From assembly GCF_028745515.1 (NCBI RefSeq), contig NZ_JAQZSG010000028.1, positions 1-64,000 on the forward strand: DNA of 64,000 nt. Direction: 5' to 3'. A model generated the notes under the pieces. That model ran no database searches and was not told where the DNA came from. It saw only the letters and a program-made list of their open reading frames with translations. Positions 14,612 through 24,038 of this stretch are shown in pieces. The stretch comes from Paenibacillus thermotolerans (GTDB lineage Bacteria; Bacillota; Bacilli; Paenibacillales; YIM-B00363). The translations under genes were made by a program, and so were the position numbers. Each line of letters begins with the position of its first letter. Position 1 is the first letter of the stretch.

Positions 14612-17527
14612 ATGTGGCGTCCGTCGCCCAAATTGATTTCTATGCTAACGGCTGCAGCCCTTGCCTTTTCGGTTGCCGGTACGGACCTGATGGTCGGAAC
14701 GAGCTTTGCCGAGGGGCAGACCGCCGGCGGCGCGACCGCCAAATTGGACAGCCCGCTCATCAAAGGCAGCTATGCCGAATACTTGTCTCAGTATCAAGAC
14801 GAGCCAAAGGCAACCCGCGATATCGTGATCGAAGGGGAAGCCTTCAGCAAAGCCGAAGGCATGAACGTAACCGTCCTAGATAACTATGAAGGTTTGCAGG
14901 GCAAGGCGATCCGAACGGAAGAAAGCGGGTCCGTTGCGTGGAGCTTCGATGTCGAACAAGAAGGATTGTATGAGATCGGTCTGCACATCTACAACGTAAC
15001 AGGAAAAGATGCCGATATCGAGCGCGAGCTCTCGATTGACGGCGCCTCCCCGTTCTCGGAAGCCAAATCCCTTGTGTTCCACAGAATTTGGAAGAACGCT
15101 TCGGATGAGGTAATGCGGGACGAACGGGGGAACGATCTGCCGCCCGATCAGGTGGAAGTCCGCATGTGGCAGGACGTTCTGTTGAAAGATGACAGCGGAT
15201 ATAATCTTGATCCGTATCTTTTTTATTTTTCTAAAGGAAAACATACGATTCAGCTGACATCCGTAAGGGAGCCCTTGGCAATCGATTCGATTACGTTAAA
15301 GAAGCCAAGCGCGCCGCCTACTTACGATGAGCTGGCGAACACATATAAGGAAAAAGGCTACGAACCTGCCAAAGACGTCATGGTGAAGGTTCAAGGCGAG
15401 GACGCGACGTTCAAATCGTCTCCGTCGCTTCAACCGTACAACGACCGCTCAAGCCCGGCGTTGGAACCGTTTCATGTGTCGAAAATCCGCAACAATGCAA
15501 TGGGCGGATACGGCTGGCGCATTCCGGGCCAATGGATCGAATGGGAAGTCGACGTGCCCGAAGACGGCCTGTACCAGATTGCGTTCAAAAACAGGCAAAA
15601 CTATTTGCGCGGCTTCTCCGCTTTGCGCACGCTGACGATCGACGGCGAGCTGCCTTTCGAGGAAGCGAAGCAGATCGGATTTGCATACGGAAGCCCTTGG
15701 CAAATGACAGTGCTGGGTAAAGATGCAGAAAATCCGTATAACTTCTATTTGACGAAAGGAACGCATCGAATTCGTCTGGAAGTGGCATTAGGCGACCTTG
15801 CGAACGTGCTGCGGTCGGTGCAATCCAGCATTCTGGATTTGAACGGCATGTACCGGAAAATTATCAGCTTTACCGGTTCGAGTCCGGATACGTTCCGGGA
15901 CTATCATCTTGAAGATCGCATACCGGACATGTCGGAGGTATTCGCCGAGCAGAGCGCGCAGCTATATAAAGTCGCGGCTTATATTGACGGACCGGGCGGC
16001 AAGAGCAGCGACCGGACGGCGGTGCTGAATTCGTTCGCGTGGCAGCTGAAGGATATGGCGGAACGCCCCGATACGGTGCCGTCGCGCCTAAAGCAATTCA
16101 AAGACAATGTCGGTGCGCTCGGCGCATGGCTTCTGACGACGAACGAGCAGCCGCTGACGATCGACTATGTCATTGTCAGCTCGCCGAACGCGAAGCTTCC
16201 GAACCCGGAAGCAACCTGGTTTCAGGATGTGAAGAGCTCGATTCAAGCGTTCTTCGCATCGTTCTATGAGAAATACGACGATTACAGCTCGGATTCGAGC
16301 GATGATAACTCCATTTCCGTCTGGGTCACCTCCGGACGCGACCAGGCGCAAATTATTAAGCGTCTGATCGACGGATCGTTCACGGCCAAGACCGGCATTC
16401 ACGTAGACATGAAACTGGTTTCCAGCGACGTGCTGCTTTCCGCCACGATTGCAGGGGCGGGGCCCGACGTCGCGCTGCCGGTGACGAACGATTTGCCGGT
16501 CAACTTTGCAAGCCGCAGCGCGCTGGAGGATTTGTCGAAATATCCCGGCTTCCAGGACGTAGCCAAGCGGTTTAACGCGGAATCGTTCGTGCCGTATCAG
16601 TACGACGGCGGAATTTATGCGCTGCCGAACGAGCAGACGTTCCCGGTGCTGTTTTACCGGAAGGACATTATCGAGGATGAGCTGCATTTGAAGGTTCCGG
16701 AAACGTGGGACGAACTTTATGGAATATTGCCGACGTTGATGAAGCATAATTTGCAGTTCGGCTTCGCGGGCTTGGCTTTGCCGGCAGGCGCATCCGCGAT
16801 GCCGCCGAACCCTGCTTACAGCATGATGCTGATGCAGAACGGCGGAACGTTCTATACCGATGACCAGATGGCAAGCGCTTTGGACAACGAGACGGCCATT
16901 CAGACGTTCAAGCAATGGACCGATTTCTACGTTTATTATAAAACGCCGGTTGAGTTTGATTTCGCCAATCGTTTCCGCACGGGAGAAATGCCGATTGCGA
17001 TCGCCGATTATACGGAATTCAACAAGCTGAGCGTATTTGCGCCGGAAATTAAAGGCTTATGGGATTTCGCGCTTGTTCCGGGCGTTGTGTCGGCCGACGG
17101 TTCTCTTCACCGCGAAGTGGCCGGCTCCGGCTCCGCGGCGGTAATGTTCGAGAAGACGAAAAACAAAGACGCCGCATGGCAGTTCCTTGATTGGTGGACG
17201 AGTAAGGAAACGCAAATAACGTTCGGGCGCCAAATTGAAACCCGCCTCGGGATTTCGGGCCGATATCCGACCGCCAACTTGGAAGCGCTGGCCCAGCTGC
17301 CGTGGCCGACTCGCACATACCGCACATTGCAGGAGCAGTTGGAATGGCTGAAAGGTATTCCGGAAGTCCCGGGCGGCTATTTCACCGGACGCCATCTGGA
17401 CAACGCCTTCCGCAGAGTGATCAACCAAGGCGACGATCCGCGCGAATCGCTCGACTACTATATTAAGTATATCAACGACGAGATTACGATGAAACGCAAG
17501 GAATTCCATCTTCCTTATAAGAAATGA
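14612..17527 (+). CDS. Two beta-sandwich (CBM-like) modules fused to a family 1 solute-binding domain
   Basis: A 971-residue exported protein. A signal peptide (about 1-34, ending near SFAEG) has no lipobox Cys. Two related modules follow: about 65-230 (VIEGEAFSKAEGMNV ... GSVAWSFDVEQEGLYEIGLHIYNVTG ... LSIDGASPFSEA) and about 255-420 (VKVQGEDATFKSSPSL ... IEWEVDVPEDGLYQIAFKNRQNY ... LTIDGELPFEEA). They share 'EGLYxI', 'xxIDGxxPFxEA' and 'FYxxKGxHxIxL' marks and resemble carbohydrate-binding modules. After a helical stretch (430-560) a complete solute-binding domain runs to the end (ISVWVTSGRDQAQIIKRLIDGSF ... VPETWDELYGILPTLM). AAAGGAG (14597-14603) selects the ATG at 14612. The fusion suggests a captor that first docks on a polymer and then hands a fragment to the permease. 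Confidence 0.85.
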   Translation: MWRPSPKLISMLTAAALAFSVAGTDLMVGTSFAEGQTAGGATAKLDSPLIKGSYAEYLSQYQDEPKATRDIVIEGEAFSKAEGMNVTVLDNYEGLQGKAIRTEESGSVAWSFDVEQEGLYEIGLHIYNVTGKDADIERELSIDGASPFSEAKSLVFHRIWKNASDEVMRDERGNDLPPDQVEVRMWQDVLLKDDSGYNLDPYLFYFSKGKHTIQLTSVREPLAIDSITLKKPSAPPTYDELANTYKEKGYEPAKDVMVKVQGEDATFKSSPSLQPYNDRSSPALEPFHVSKIRNNAMGGYGWRIPGQWIEWEVDVPEDGLYQIAFKNRQNYLRGFSALRTLTIDGELPFEEAKQIGFAYGSPWQMTVLGKDAENPYNFYLTKGTHRIRLEVALGDLANVLRSVQSSILDLNGMYRKIISFTGSSPDTFRDYHLEDRIPDMSEVFAEQSAQLYKVAAYIDGPGGKSSDRTAVLNSFAWQLKDMAERPDTVPSRLKQFKDNVGALGAWLLTTNEQPLTIDYVIVSSPNAKLPNPEATWFQDVKSSIQAFFASFYEKYDDYSSDSSDDNSISVWVTSGRDQAQIIKRLIDGSFTAKTGIHVDMKLVSSDVLLSATIAGAGPDVALPVTNDLPVNFASRSALEDLSKYPGFQDVAKRFNAESFVPYQYDGGIYALPNEQTFPVLFYRKDIIEDELHLKVPETWDELYGILPTLMKHNLQFGFAGLALPAGASAMPPNPAYSMMLMQNGGTFYTDDQMASALDNETAIQTFKQWTDFYVYYKTPVEFDFANRFRTGEMPIAIADYTEFNKLSVFAPEIKGLWDFALVPGVVSADGSLHREVAGSGSAAVMFEKTKNKDAAWQFLDWWTSKETQITFGRQIETRLGISGRYPTANLEALAQLPWPTRTYRTLQEQLEWLKGIPEVPGGYFTGRHLDNAFRRVINQGDDPRESLDYYIKYINDEITMKRKEFHLPYKK

Positions 17528-17537
17528 GGGTGTCACC

Positions 17538-18488
17538 ATGAAACAACAGGTACAGGAAGCGGTGCGCCTTCCCGGAGCGGGGGTACGGAAAGTACCCTCC
17601 CGCACGTTCGGGGAAATGAAGAAAAATAAGCATGCTTATGTGCTGCTGGCACCATATTTTCTTATCTTCTTCGTTTTTACGGTCGGTCCCGTTCTCATGT
17701 CCTTCTTACTTAGTTTTACCCATTTTAATATGTTGGAACCTCCCACCTGGGCCGGGTTTGAAAATTATGCCCGCCTGGCGGTTAAGGACGATGTGTTCCT
17801 GATCGCGGTCAAGAATACGCTGCTGTTCGCTGCTATTACAGGACCGATCAGCTATATGGCCTGCTTCTTGTTTGCATGGCTCATCAACGAGCTGCCGCCT
17901 AAGCTGAGAGCGTTCCTGACGCTGGTGCTTTATGCTCCGTCGATTTCCGGCAACGCCTTTCTGATCTGGGCGCTGATGTTCTCGGGCGACGCTTACGGAT
18001 ATATCAACTCCTTCCTGATCAACTGGGGCTTTATGCTGGAGCCTGTTCAATGGCTGAAGGATTCCCACTATATCCTTGGCATTCTGATTGTCGTGCAGCT
18101 TTGGCTCAGTCTCGGCACATCGTTCCTGGCGTTTATCGCCGGGCTGCAGACCGTTAACAAGAGCTTGTACGAGGCGGGGGCCATCGACGGCATCCGAAAC
18201 CGTTGGCAGGAGCTATGGTTTATAACGCTGCCGGCGATGCGCCCGCAGTTGATGTTCGGTGCGGTGATTCAAATTTCCGGCGCATTCGCGGTTGCGGATA
18301 TTTCGATTAACCTCGTCGGTTTCCCGAGCGTCGATTACGCAGGGCATACGATCGTGACTCACTTGATCGACTACGGCACAATCCGCTATAACCTGGGGTA
18401 TTCCTCGGCGATTGCGACGATTTTGTTTGCGCTCATGCTCGGCACCAACTTGATTACACAGAAGCTTTTGCGGAAGGTGGGTGACTAG
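17538..18488 (+). CDS. Sugar ABC importer permease (MalF/UgpA type), pair 1
   Basis: A 316-residue membrane protein with six main hydrophobic segments after a 35-residue cytoplasmic tail. The EAA loop that touches the ATPase reads YEAGAIDGIRNRWQELWFITLPAMRP (about residue 212-236). It belongs to the binding-protein-dependent CUT1 permeases. The stop lies 5 nt before the ATG chosen for the next permease, and the frames overlap if an earlier GTG is used, showing translational coupling. No ATPase gene is in the window, as in many Firmicutes CUT1 systems served by an MsmX-type shared ATPase. Confidence 0.92.
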   Translation: MKQQVQEAVRLPGAGVRKVPSRTFGEMKKNKHAYVLLAPYFLIFFVFTVGPVLMSFLLSFTHFNMLEPPTWAGFENYARLAVKDDVFLIAVKNTLLFAAITGPISYMACFLFAWLINELPPKLRAFLTLVLYAPSISGNAFLIWALMFSGDAYGYINSFLINWGFMLEPVQWLKDSHYILGILIVVQLWLSLGTSFLAFIAGLQTVNKSLYEAGAIDGIRNRWQELWFITLPAMRPQLMFGAVIQISGAFAVADISINLVGFPSVDYAGHTIVTHLIDYGTIRYNLGYSSAIATILFALMLGTNLITQKLLRKVGD

Positions 18489-18492
18489 AAGA

Positions 18493-19356
18493 ATGAAGGC
18501 GATTTTTAGGAAAAGATTAAATCGCTCTTGGTCGGTCGATATTCTTCTTTTCCTCCTCCTAGCCAGCGTGGCCGCTTTTATGGCGCTGCCGCTCGTGTTT
18601 GCGATCAGCAACGCGTTTAAGCCGTTGGACGAAATTTTCGCGTTCCCGCCCAGATTTTTTGTCCGTAATCCAACGCTGTATAACTTTAAGGTGTTGCCGG
18701 ACATTGTTGCGGATTCTTGGGTACCGTTTTCCAGATATGTATTCAATACGTTCTTTATCGCTATTGTCGGTACGGCGGGTCACGTCATCATTGCGTCGGC
18801 CGCCGCCTATCCGCTCGCCAAGCTGAAATTTCCGGGACGCAACATACTGTTTCACATCGTCGTGCTGTCCTTGATGTTTACGTCCTATGTCACGGCCGTT
18901 CCGAACTATATGACGATTTCGTGGCTTGGCATGTTGAACACGTATTGGGCGATCCTTCTGCCGGCATTCGGCTCTACGCTCGGACTTTATCTCATGAAGC
19001 AGTTCATGGAGCAACTTCCGGACGAATTGATCGAAGCCGGCAAGATCGACGGCGCCAGCGAATATCGTATTTTCTGGCAGCTGGTCATGCCGATCGTTAA
19101 GCCGGCTTGGCTGACGCTCATTATCTTTTCGATGCAGGGGTTATGGTCCAGCAGCTCGGTGAGCCATCGATTCATCTATAGCGAACAGCTGAAGACGATC
19201 GACTATGTCTTCGGCCAAATCGCTGCCGGCGGCATCGCGCGTACAGGACCGGTCGCGGCCGTAACCTTCCTGATGATGCTCGTGCCGATCACAGTGTTTA
19301 TCGTTACGCAAAGTAACGTGATCCAGACGATGTCCACATCGGGCATGAAAGAATAG
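18493..19356 (+). CDS. Sugar ABC importer permease (MalG/UgpE type), pair 1
   Basis: A 287-residue permease that would pair with the preceding one. The EAA loop is IEAGKIDGASEYRIFWQLVMPIVKPAW; the C-terminal tail ends TQSNVIQTMSTSGMKE, typical for the MalG-like partner. The frame opens at GTG 18481, which touches the AAGGTGG box with no spacing; the ATG at 18493 has a 12-nt distance and is preferred. The periplasmic loop between the last segments (SSSSVSHRFIYSEQLKTIDYVFGQIAAGGIARTGP) is long, a feature also seen in multi-sugar permeases. Confidence 0.9.
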   Translation: MKAIFRKRLNRSWSVDILLFLLLASVAAFMALPLVFAISNAFKPLDEIFAFPPRFFVRNPTLYNFKVLPDIVADSWVPFSRYVFNTFFIAIVGTAGHVIIASAAAYPLAKLKFPGRNILFHIVVLSLMFTSYVTAVPNYMTISWLGMLNTYWAILLPAFGSTLGLYLMKQFMEQLPDELIEAGKIDGASEYRIFWQLVMPIVKPAWLTLIIFSMQGLWSSSSVSHRFIYSEQLKTIDYVFGQIAAGGIARTGPVAAVTFLMMLVPITVFIVTQSNVIQTMSTSGMKE

Positions 19357-19370
19357 CGGGGGTGACGGTC

Positions 19371-21434
19371 TTGACCTTGAAAAAAATACTAGCAACGCTG
19401 TTCGCCGCCGCTCTCATGTTATCCATGGCGCCTTTCGCGTTAGCGGAGCAGGCTCCCGGTTACAATTATTCGTTCTGGGGCGAGCCGAATCCGGCACCCG
19501 CAGCATATGTGGTTGACAAGACGTTATATGGAGAGGACATAGGAGCAGGCAAGCTCTCTTCTCCGCAGGATTTATACGTGGCAGCCGACGGAAAAATGTA
19601 TTTGGCGGATACGGGAAACAACCGAATCGTCGTAATGGACGATCAATTCCGTATGCAAGCCGTATTGCGGGAATTTGACAACAACGGGAAGCAAGACTCG
19701 TTTAATCAGCCGGAGGGCGTATTCGCAGCCCCGAACGGCGACATCTATGTTGCAGACACGCAAAACCGGAGAATCGTCGTGCTGACGGCGGAAGGCCGTC
19801 TGATCAGGCAATTCGGGCTGACCGAATCGCCTTTGATTCGGTCCGTATTCCAGTACACGCCGACGAAGGTGGTAGCGGATAAAGCCGGCCAGGTTTACGT
19901 CATTAGCCGCGGATCGTACGAAGGGATCATGGAATTCGATTCGGACGGCATCTTCCAAGGCTTTATAGGGACGAACCGGGTGAAATTCGATCCGATCGAT
20001 CTGTTGTGGAAACGGATTTCTACAAAAGCGCAGCGCGAACAAATGGCGCAGTTTATTCCGACCGAATTCAACAACGTCGCAATCGAGCCCAACGGGTTTA
20101 TGTATACGACCACTTCGGAAGAGATGGACAGCAATCCGATCAAGCGGCTTAATATTTCAGGCATTGATGTTTTGAGGAGCAAAGGTTATTTCGACCCGAG
20201 AGGGGACGTTAAATTTTCCATGAAAGGCAGCCGTCCGGGCAGCTCCATCTTCGTAGATGTAGCGCCGGATGAAGCGGGCATGTACAGCGCGCTCGATTCC
20301 AAACGCGGCCGCATCTTTACTTACGATAAGGACGGCAACCTGCTGTACGTTTTCGGCGGCTTGGGGAGCCAGCAAGGGCTATTCCGGACGCCTGTCGCGA
20401 TCGGCATGCTCGGCGAACGCACGCTTATTCTCGATCGGGATTTAGCCCGTTTGACCGTGTTCCGTCCGACGGAATACGGTCTTCAGCTCCGAAGCGCCGT
20501 TCGGAATATCGAGGCGGGCAAAGCCGATCAATCTACGGCTGCTTGGAAGCAAGTGCTTAAGATGAACAGCAACTTTGAAGTCGCTTATATCGGCATCGGC
20601 AAATCGCTGCTGAAGCAGGGCGACAACAAAGAAGCGATGAAGTATTTCAAGCTGGGCAACAACCGCGAATATTACTCCGAAGCTTTCAAACGGTACCGCC
20701 AAGAGGTCGTATTCGATAACTTCGGTTACATTGCAGGGGGCGTGATCTTGATCGTCGTCCTGATCTATGGTGCGTTAAAGCTTGCGAAGCGCCGCACGGC
20801 GGGCGCCTTCTACCAGGAGGTAGGGGTGCTGAAAAATCCTTTCTATACGATGCTTCATCCGTATAAAGGGTTCTGGGAAATGAAGTTCGAGCAGAAAGGC
20901 CGGGTAAAAGTCGCCTTCTTGATCCTGCTGCTGCTCGCACTGTTCTCGATCATCAAGCGGCAATTCAGCGGTTTCGTTGTGAACTACAACAACTTGGCAG
21001 ATTTTAACAGCTTGAATGAATTTAAGTTTGTTTTGCTGCCGTTTGTTCTATGGGTTATCGCGAACTGGTCGATTACCACCCTGATGGAAGGGGAAGGGAA
21101 ATTCAAGGAAATCATCATGGCCACCGGCTATGCCTTGATGCCGATGGTAATCGTCGCGCTGCCTCAGACGTTATACAGCAACATCATTACGATTGACGAG
21201 GGCTCATTCTATCATTTGCTGGAGACGATCGCATATGTATGGTCCGTCTGGCTGCTATTCGTCGGGACGATGACCGTGCATCAATATACGCCCGGCAAAA
21301 CCGTCGTCACGATGCTGCTGACGCTCGTAGTGATTGGCATTATCCTCTTCCTTGGCTTGCTGTTCTTCAGCATGATTCAGCAGATGGTCAGCTTTGTCAT
21401 ATCACTCTATCATGAAATCGGCTTCAGATTGTAA
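19371..21434 (+). CDS. NHL-repeat/TPR exported domain fused to a Yip1-type membrane domain
   Basis: A 687-residue protein. A signal peptide (KKILATLFAAALMLSMAPFALA) leads to an NHL beta-propeller (about 45-365), with repeats such as LYVAADGKMYLADTGNNRIVVMD and VFAAPNGDIYVADTQNRRIVVLT. A TPR-like helical part follows (about 385-440: AAWKQVLKMNSNFEVAYIGIGKSLLKQGDNKEAMKYF). Then comes a membrane segment (GGVILIVVLIYGALKL) and a C-terminal Yip1 domain with about five more segments. The start is probably TTG 19371 with GGGGGTGA upstream. It lies between the two permease pairs. I infer a cell-surface scaffold or gate that links substrate handling outside with the permeases; no catalytic site is apparent. 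Confidence 0.82.
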   Translation: MTLKKILATLFAAALMLSMAPFALAEQAPGYNYSFWGEPNPAPAAYVVDKTLYGEDIGAGKLSSPQDLYVAADGKMYLADTGNNRIVVMDDQFRMQAVLREFDNNGKQDSFNQPEGVFAAPNGDIYVADTQNRRIVVLTAEGRLIRQFGLTESPLIRSVFQYTPTKVVADKAGQVYVISRGSYEGIMEFDSDGIFQGFIGTNRVKFDPIDLLWKRISTKAQREQMAQFIPTEFNNVAIEPNGFMYTTTSEEMDSNPIKRLNISGIDVLRSKGYFDPRGDVKFSMKGSRPGSSIFVDVAPDEAGMYSALDSKRGRIFTYDKDGNLLYVFGGLGSQQGLFRTPVAIGMLGERTLILDRDLARLTVFRPTEYGLQLRSAVRNIEAGKADQSTAAWKQVLKMNSNFEVAYIGIGKSLLKQGDNKEAMKYFKLGNNREYYSEAFKRYRQEVVFDNFGYIAGGVILIVVLIYGALKLAKRRTAGAFYQEVGVLKNPFYTMLHPYKGFWEMKFEQKGRVKVAFLILLLLALFSIIKRQFSGFVVNYNNLADFNSLNEFKFVLLPFVLWVIANWSITTLMEGEGKFKEIIMATGYALMPMVIVALPQTLYSNIITIDEGSFYHLLETIAYVWSVWLLFVGTMTVHQYTPGKTVVTMLLTLVVIGIILFLGLLFFSMIQQMVSFVISLYHEIGFRL

Positions 21435-21447
21435 AGGGGGGGAGGAT

Positions 21448-24036
21448 ATGACGACGACAAAGAAATGGTTGATCGGAATTTTATGTGTGTTGATCGCAAC
21501 CGCCGGCGTTTACTTCGGGTTTCGCGGCTTGGGCGGCGACAGCGCGGCACCCGTCGTTGCGGCGGCCGGCCCGGCTAAGGCTGTTGGTCCGCTTTCTCCT
21601 CCCGTACAGGGGAAAGCTTCTCCCAACTCCGCAGAGGAGCTGGCGGCGCTTGCGAACATGGAGAAAGCTGCGGAAAATAACGATTTAGCGCTCTACGTTA
21701 ACCGGGAAACGGCCGAAATAGCGGTTCGGCAAAAGAAGGACGGCTATGTCTGGTTTTCCAATCCGGTCGGCAAGGAGAACGACGCAATCGCCTCTCCGCT
21801 TTTCAAGTCGGAGATGGCATCGCAGCTGACGGTGACCTACTACAATAGCAAGGGACAATTGTCCACCTTCAACAGCTATGATGAGAGCGTTAGGAAAAAA
21901 CAGTTTACGATCAGCCAGACTCCGGACGGGATCAATATCGAGTACGTGATCGGCAAGGTCGCAGCTCCGACAGAAGGCATTCCTAAGGCGATATCCAAGC
22001 AGCGGATGGAGGAGAAAATCCTTAGCAGGCTAGACGACGAAGAGATGAAGAAGTCGCTGCTCTATAAGTACAGGTACGATGAGAAGAAGCAGTTGTACAC
22101 GGCTCGGACGATGAATAACCATGTCGCGGAGGAAGTTGCTCTCATACTTGAGAAGGCGGGCTATACGAAGGAAGATGCCGCTTGGGACAACGAGGAGAAC
22201 GGTCTCGGTGGCGCGGGAGATGCCGTTGAAGCAGTCCAGTTCACCGTTCCGCTTCATTACTCTCTTCAAGACGATCAGGTCGTCGTTTCCGTTCCGCTTG
22301 GAGAAGTGAAGTATCCGAAATCGTTCCCGATCGCTTCGATCGGCGTTCTGAAATATTTCGGTTCGGCGGGAGGGGATAAACAAGGCTACATGCTCGTTCC
22401 GGACGGCTCGGGGGCGCTCATTCGTCTGAACAACGGCAAGCTTGCCGCGGAACCACTTACGCTGCCGATCTATGGCCCCGACGGTACGTATGTTGTAAAA
22501 GAGAAGGTACAGGAAAACGAGGTTTCGAGATTGCCGGTCTTCGGGATGAAACAGAATGATCGTGCTTTCATCGGGATCATTGAGGACGGCGATGCGCTGG
22601 CGTCGATCACAGCAGACATAAGCGGGCGTTACGGATCGTACAACAGCATCGGCACCGATTATCAACTGATCACGATGGACTATTATACGTTGACTTCGGG
22701 AACTCGCAGCAGCTCCGTTCCGATGTTCCAGAAACAGCCGTATAGCGGCAATATTCAAATCCGTTACGCATTCGCGGATGGCGCTGCCGCCGATTACGTC
22801 GGCATGGCGACGCTGTATCGGAGCTACCTGGTCCAAAAATACGATTTAAAACCTTTATCTGAAGAGGAAAAGTCTCCGTTCGTGTTGGAGGTTGCAGGAG
22901 CGTTTCGTAAGCAAAAGTCGTTCCTCGGCGTTCCGTATCAGTCAACGGAAGCGTTGACGACGTTCGACGAGACGAAGCAGCTGCTTGATCTGCTCCGAAA
23001 CAATGACGTAAGCCGGGTCGCGCTCCGCTATGTCGGCTGGTTTAACGGCGGCATCAGGCATGACTCGCCTGCAGACATCAATCCTTCCGGCGTGCTCGGC
23101 GGAACGAAGGGATTGAAGCAGCTGGCCGATTATGCGAAGAACAACGGGGTCGAGCTGTTTCCGGATACCGCGTTCCTTCAAGCCTACAAAAATACGAAAA
23201 CCGCCGCGGAGTTTTTGAACCGCAACAAAGCGAAAGTGTATGAATACGATCCGATTATGCATACGCAGGACATGGAGAAGTTTTCGCATTATATCGTCTC
23301 GACAGCCAAGCTTTCCGGCATTGTCGACGGGTTCTTGAACGATTACAAGAAGCTTGGCATCGGCGGCTTGTCGCTGAGAGATCTCGGCGGCGAGGTGAAC
23401 TCCGACTATACGCCATCCCATCCGGTCGACCGCCAGTCGGCACTGGAAACGATTGAAGGCGAGCTCTATTCCATCAACAACGCGACGAATTCCGTAATGG
23501 TCAGCACAGGCAACGCCTACTCGCTGCCGTACGCGAAGTGGGTCGTGCATGCGCCGACGCGCAGCTCGGGCATGAATCTGGTGGACGAAGATGTGCCGTT
23601 CTATCAAATTGCGCTGCACGGTTACTTCCAATTGGCGGGCGAACCGTTCAACATGGCGGGCGACCAAAATCCGCGTCTGTCGATGCTTAAGGCGCTCGAG
23701 ACCGGCTCGAACGTATATTACCAATGGTTTTTCAATGAGCCGTCCGTCGTGAAGGACACCGATTTCAACGGGCTATACGCCTTGTACTATAAAGATTGGT
23801 TCGATGAAGCGGTGAGCATTTATCAGGAAGCGGACAAGGTGCTCGGCAGCGTCGGCAATCAGCCGATCGTCGGACACCGCAAGCTTGCGGACGGAGTCTA
23901 TATGACGGTTTTTGCGGGCGGTCAAACGGTTACGGTGAATTACAATCAGAAGGCGGTCACGGTCGGCGGGGTTACCATCGACCCGCAAAGCTACAGTACG
24001 CAGGTTAACCGCGATTTAGCGAAAGGTGGGGAGTGA
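21448..24036 (+). CDS. DUF5696-domain exported/anchored protein
   Basis: An 862-residue protein with a single N-terminal membrane segment (WLIGILCVLIATAGVYFGF), probably an uncleaved anchor, a low-complexity Ala/Pro stretch, and a long extracellular region of the DUF5696 type. Toward the C terminus it has features of a sugar-active barrel: VALRYVGWFNGGIRHDSPADINPSG, GVELFPDTAFLQAY, GIGGLSLRDLGGEVNSDY and YYQWFFNEPS. I regard a hidden glycosidase-like fold as possible but cannot name catalytic residues. GGGGGGAGGA sets the ATG at 21448. Its stop overlaps the next permease start region, so it is in the same operon, between the Yip1 protein and permease pair 2. Confidence 0.82.
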   Translation: MTTTKKWLIGILCVLIATAGVYFGFRGLGGDSAAPVVAAAGPAKAVGPLSPPVQGKASPNSAEELAALANMEKAAENNDLALYVNRETAEIAVRQKKDGYVWFSNPVGKENDAIASPLFKSEMASQLTVTYYNSKGQLSTFNSYDESVRKKQFTISQTPDGINIEYVIGKVAAPTEGIPKAISKQRMEEKILSRLDDEEMKKSLLYKYRYDEKKQLYTARTMNNHVAEEVALILEKAGYTKEDAAWDNEENGLGGAGDAVEAVQFTVPLHYSLQDDQVVVSVPLGEVKYPKSFPIASIGVLKYFGSAGGDKQGYMLVPDGSGALIRLNNGKLAAEPLTLPIYGPDGTYVVKEKVQENEVSRLPVFGMKQNDRAFIGIIEDGDALASITADISGRYGSYNSIGTDYQLITMDYYTLTSGTRSSSVPMFQKQPYSGNIQIRYAFADGAAADYVGMATLYRSYLVQKYDLKPLSEEEKSPFVLEVAGAFRKQKSFLGVPYQSTEALTTFDETKQLLDLLRNNDVSRVALRYVGWFNGGIRHDSPADINPSGVLGGTKGLKQLADYAKNNGVELFPDTAFLQAYKNTKTAAEFLNRNKAKVYEYDPIMHTQDMEKFSHYIVSTAKLSGIVDGFLNDYKKLGIGGLSLRDLGGEVNSDYTPSHPVDRQSALETIEGELYSINNATNSVMVSTGNAYSLPYAKWVVHAPTRSSGMNLVDEDVPFYQIALHGYFQLAGEPFNMAGDQNPRLSMLKALETGSNVYYQWFFNEPSVVKDTDFNGLYALYYKDWFDEAVSIYQEADKVLGSVGNQPIVGHRKLADGVYMTVFAGGQTVTVNYNQKAVTVGGVTIDPQSYSTQVNRDLAKGGE

Positions 24037-24038
24037 AT

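Noticed and set aside
13075-14763. A 562-codon minus-strand frame over the solute-binding protein gene
   Set aside because: Shadow of a convincing lipoprotein gene; it also crosses the hairpin at 14551-14594.
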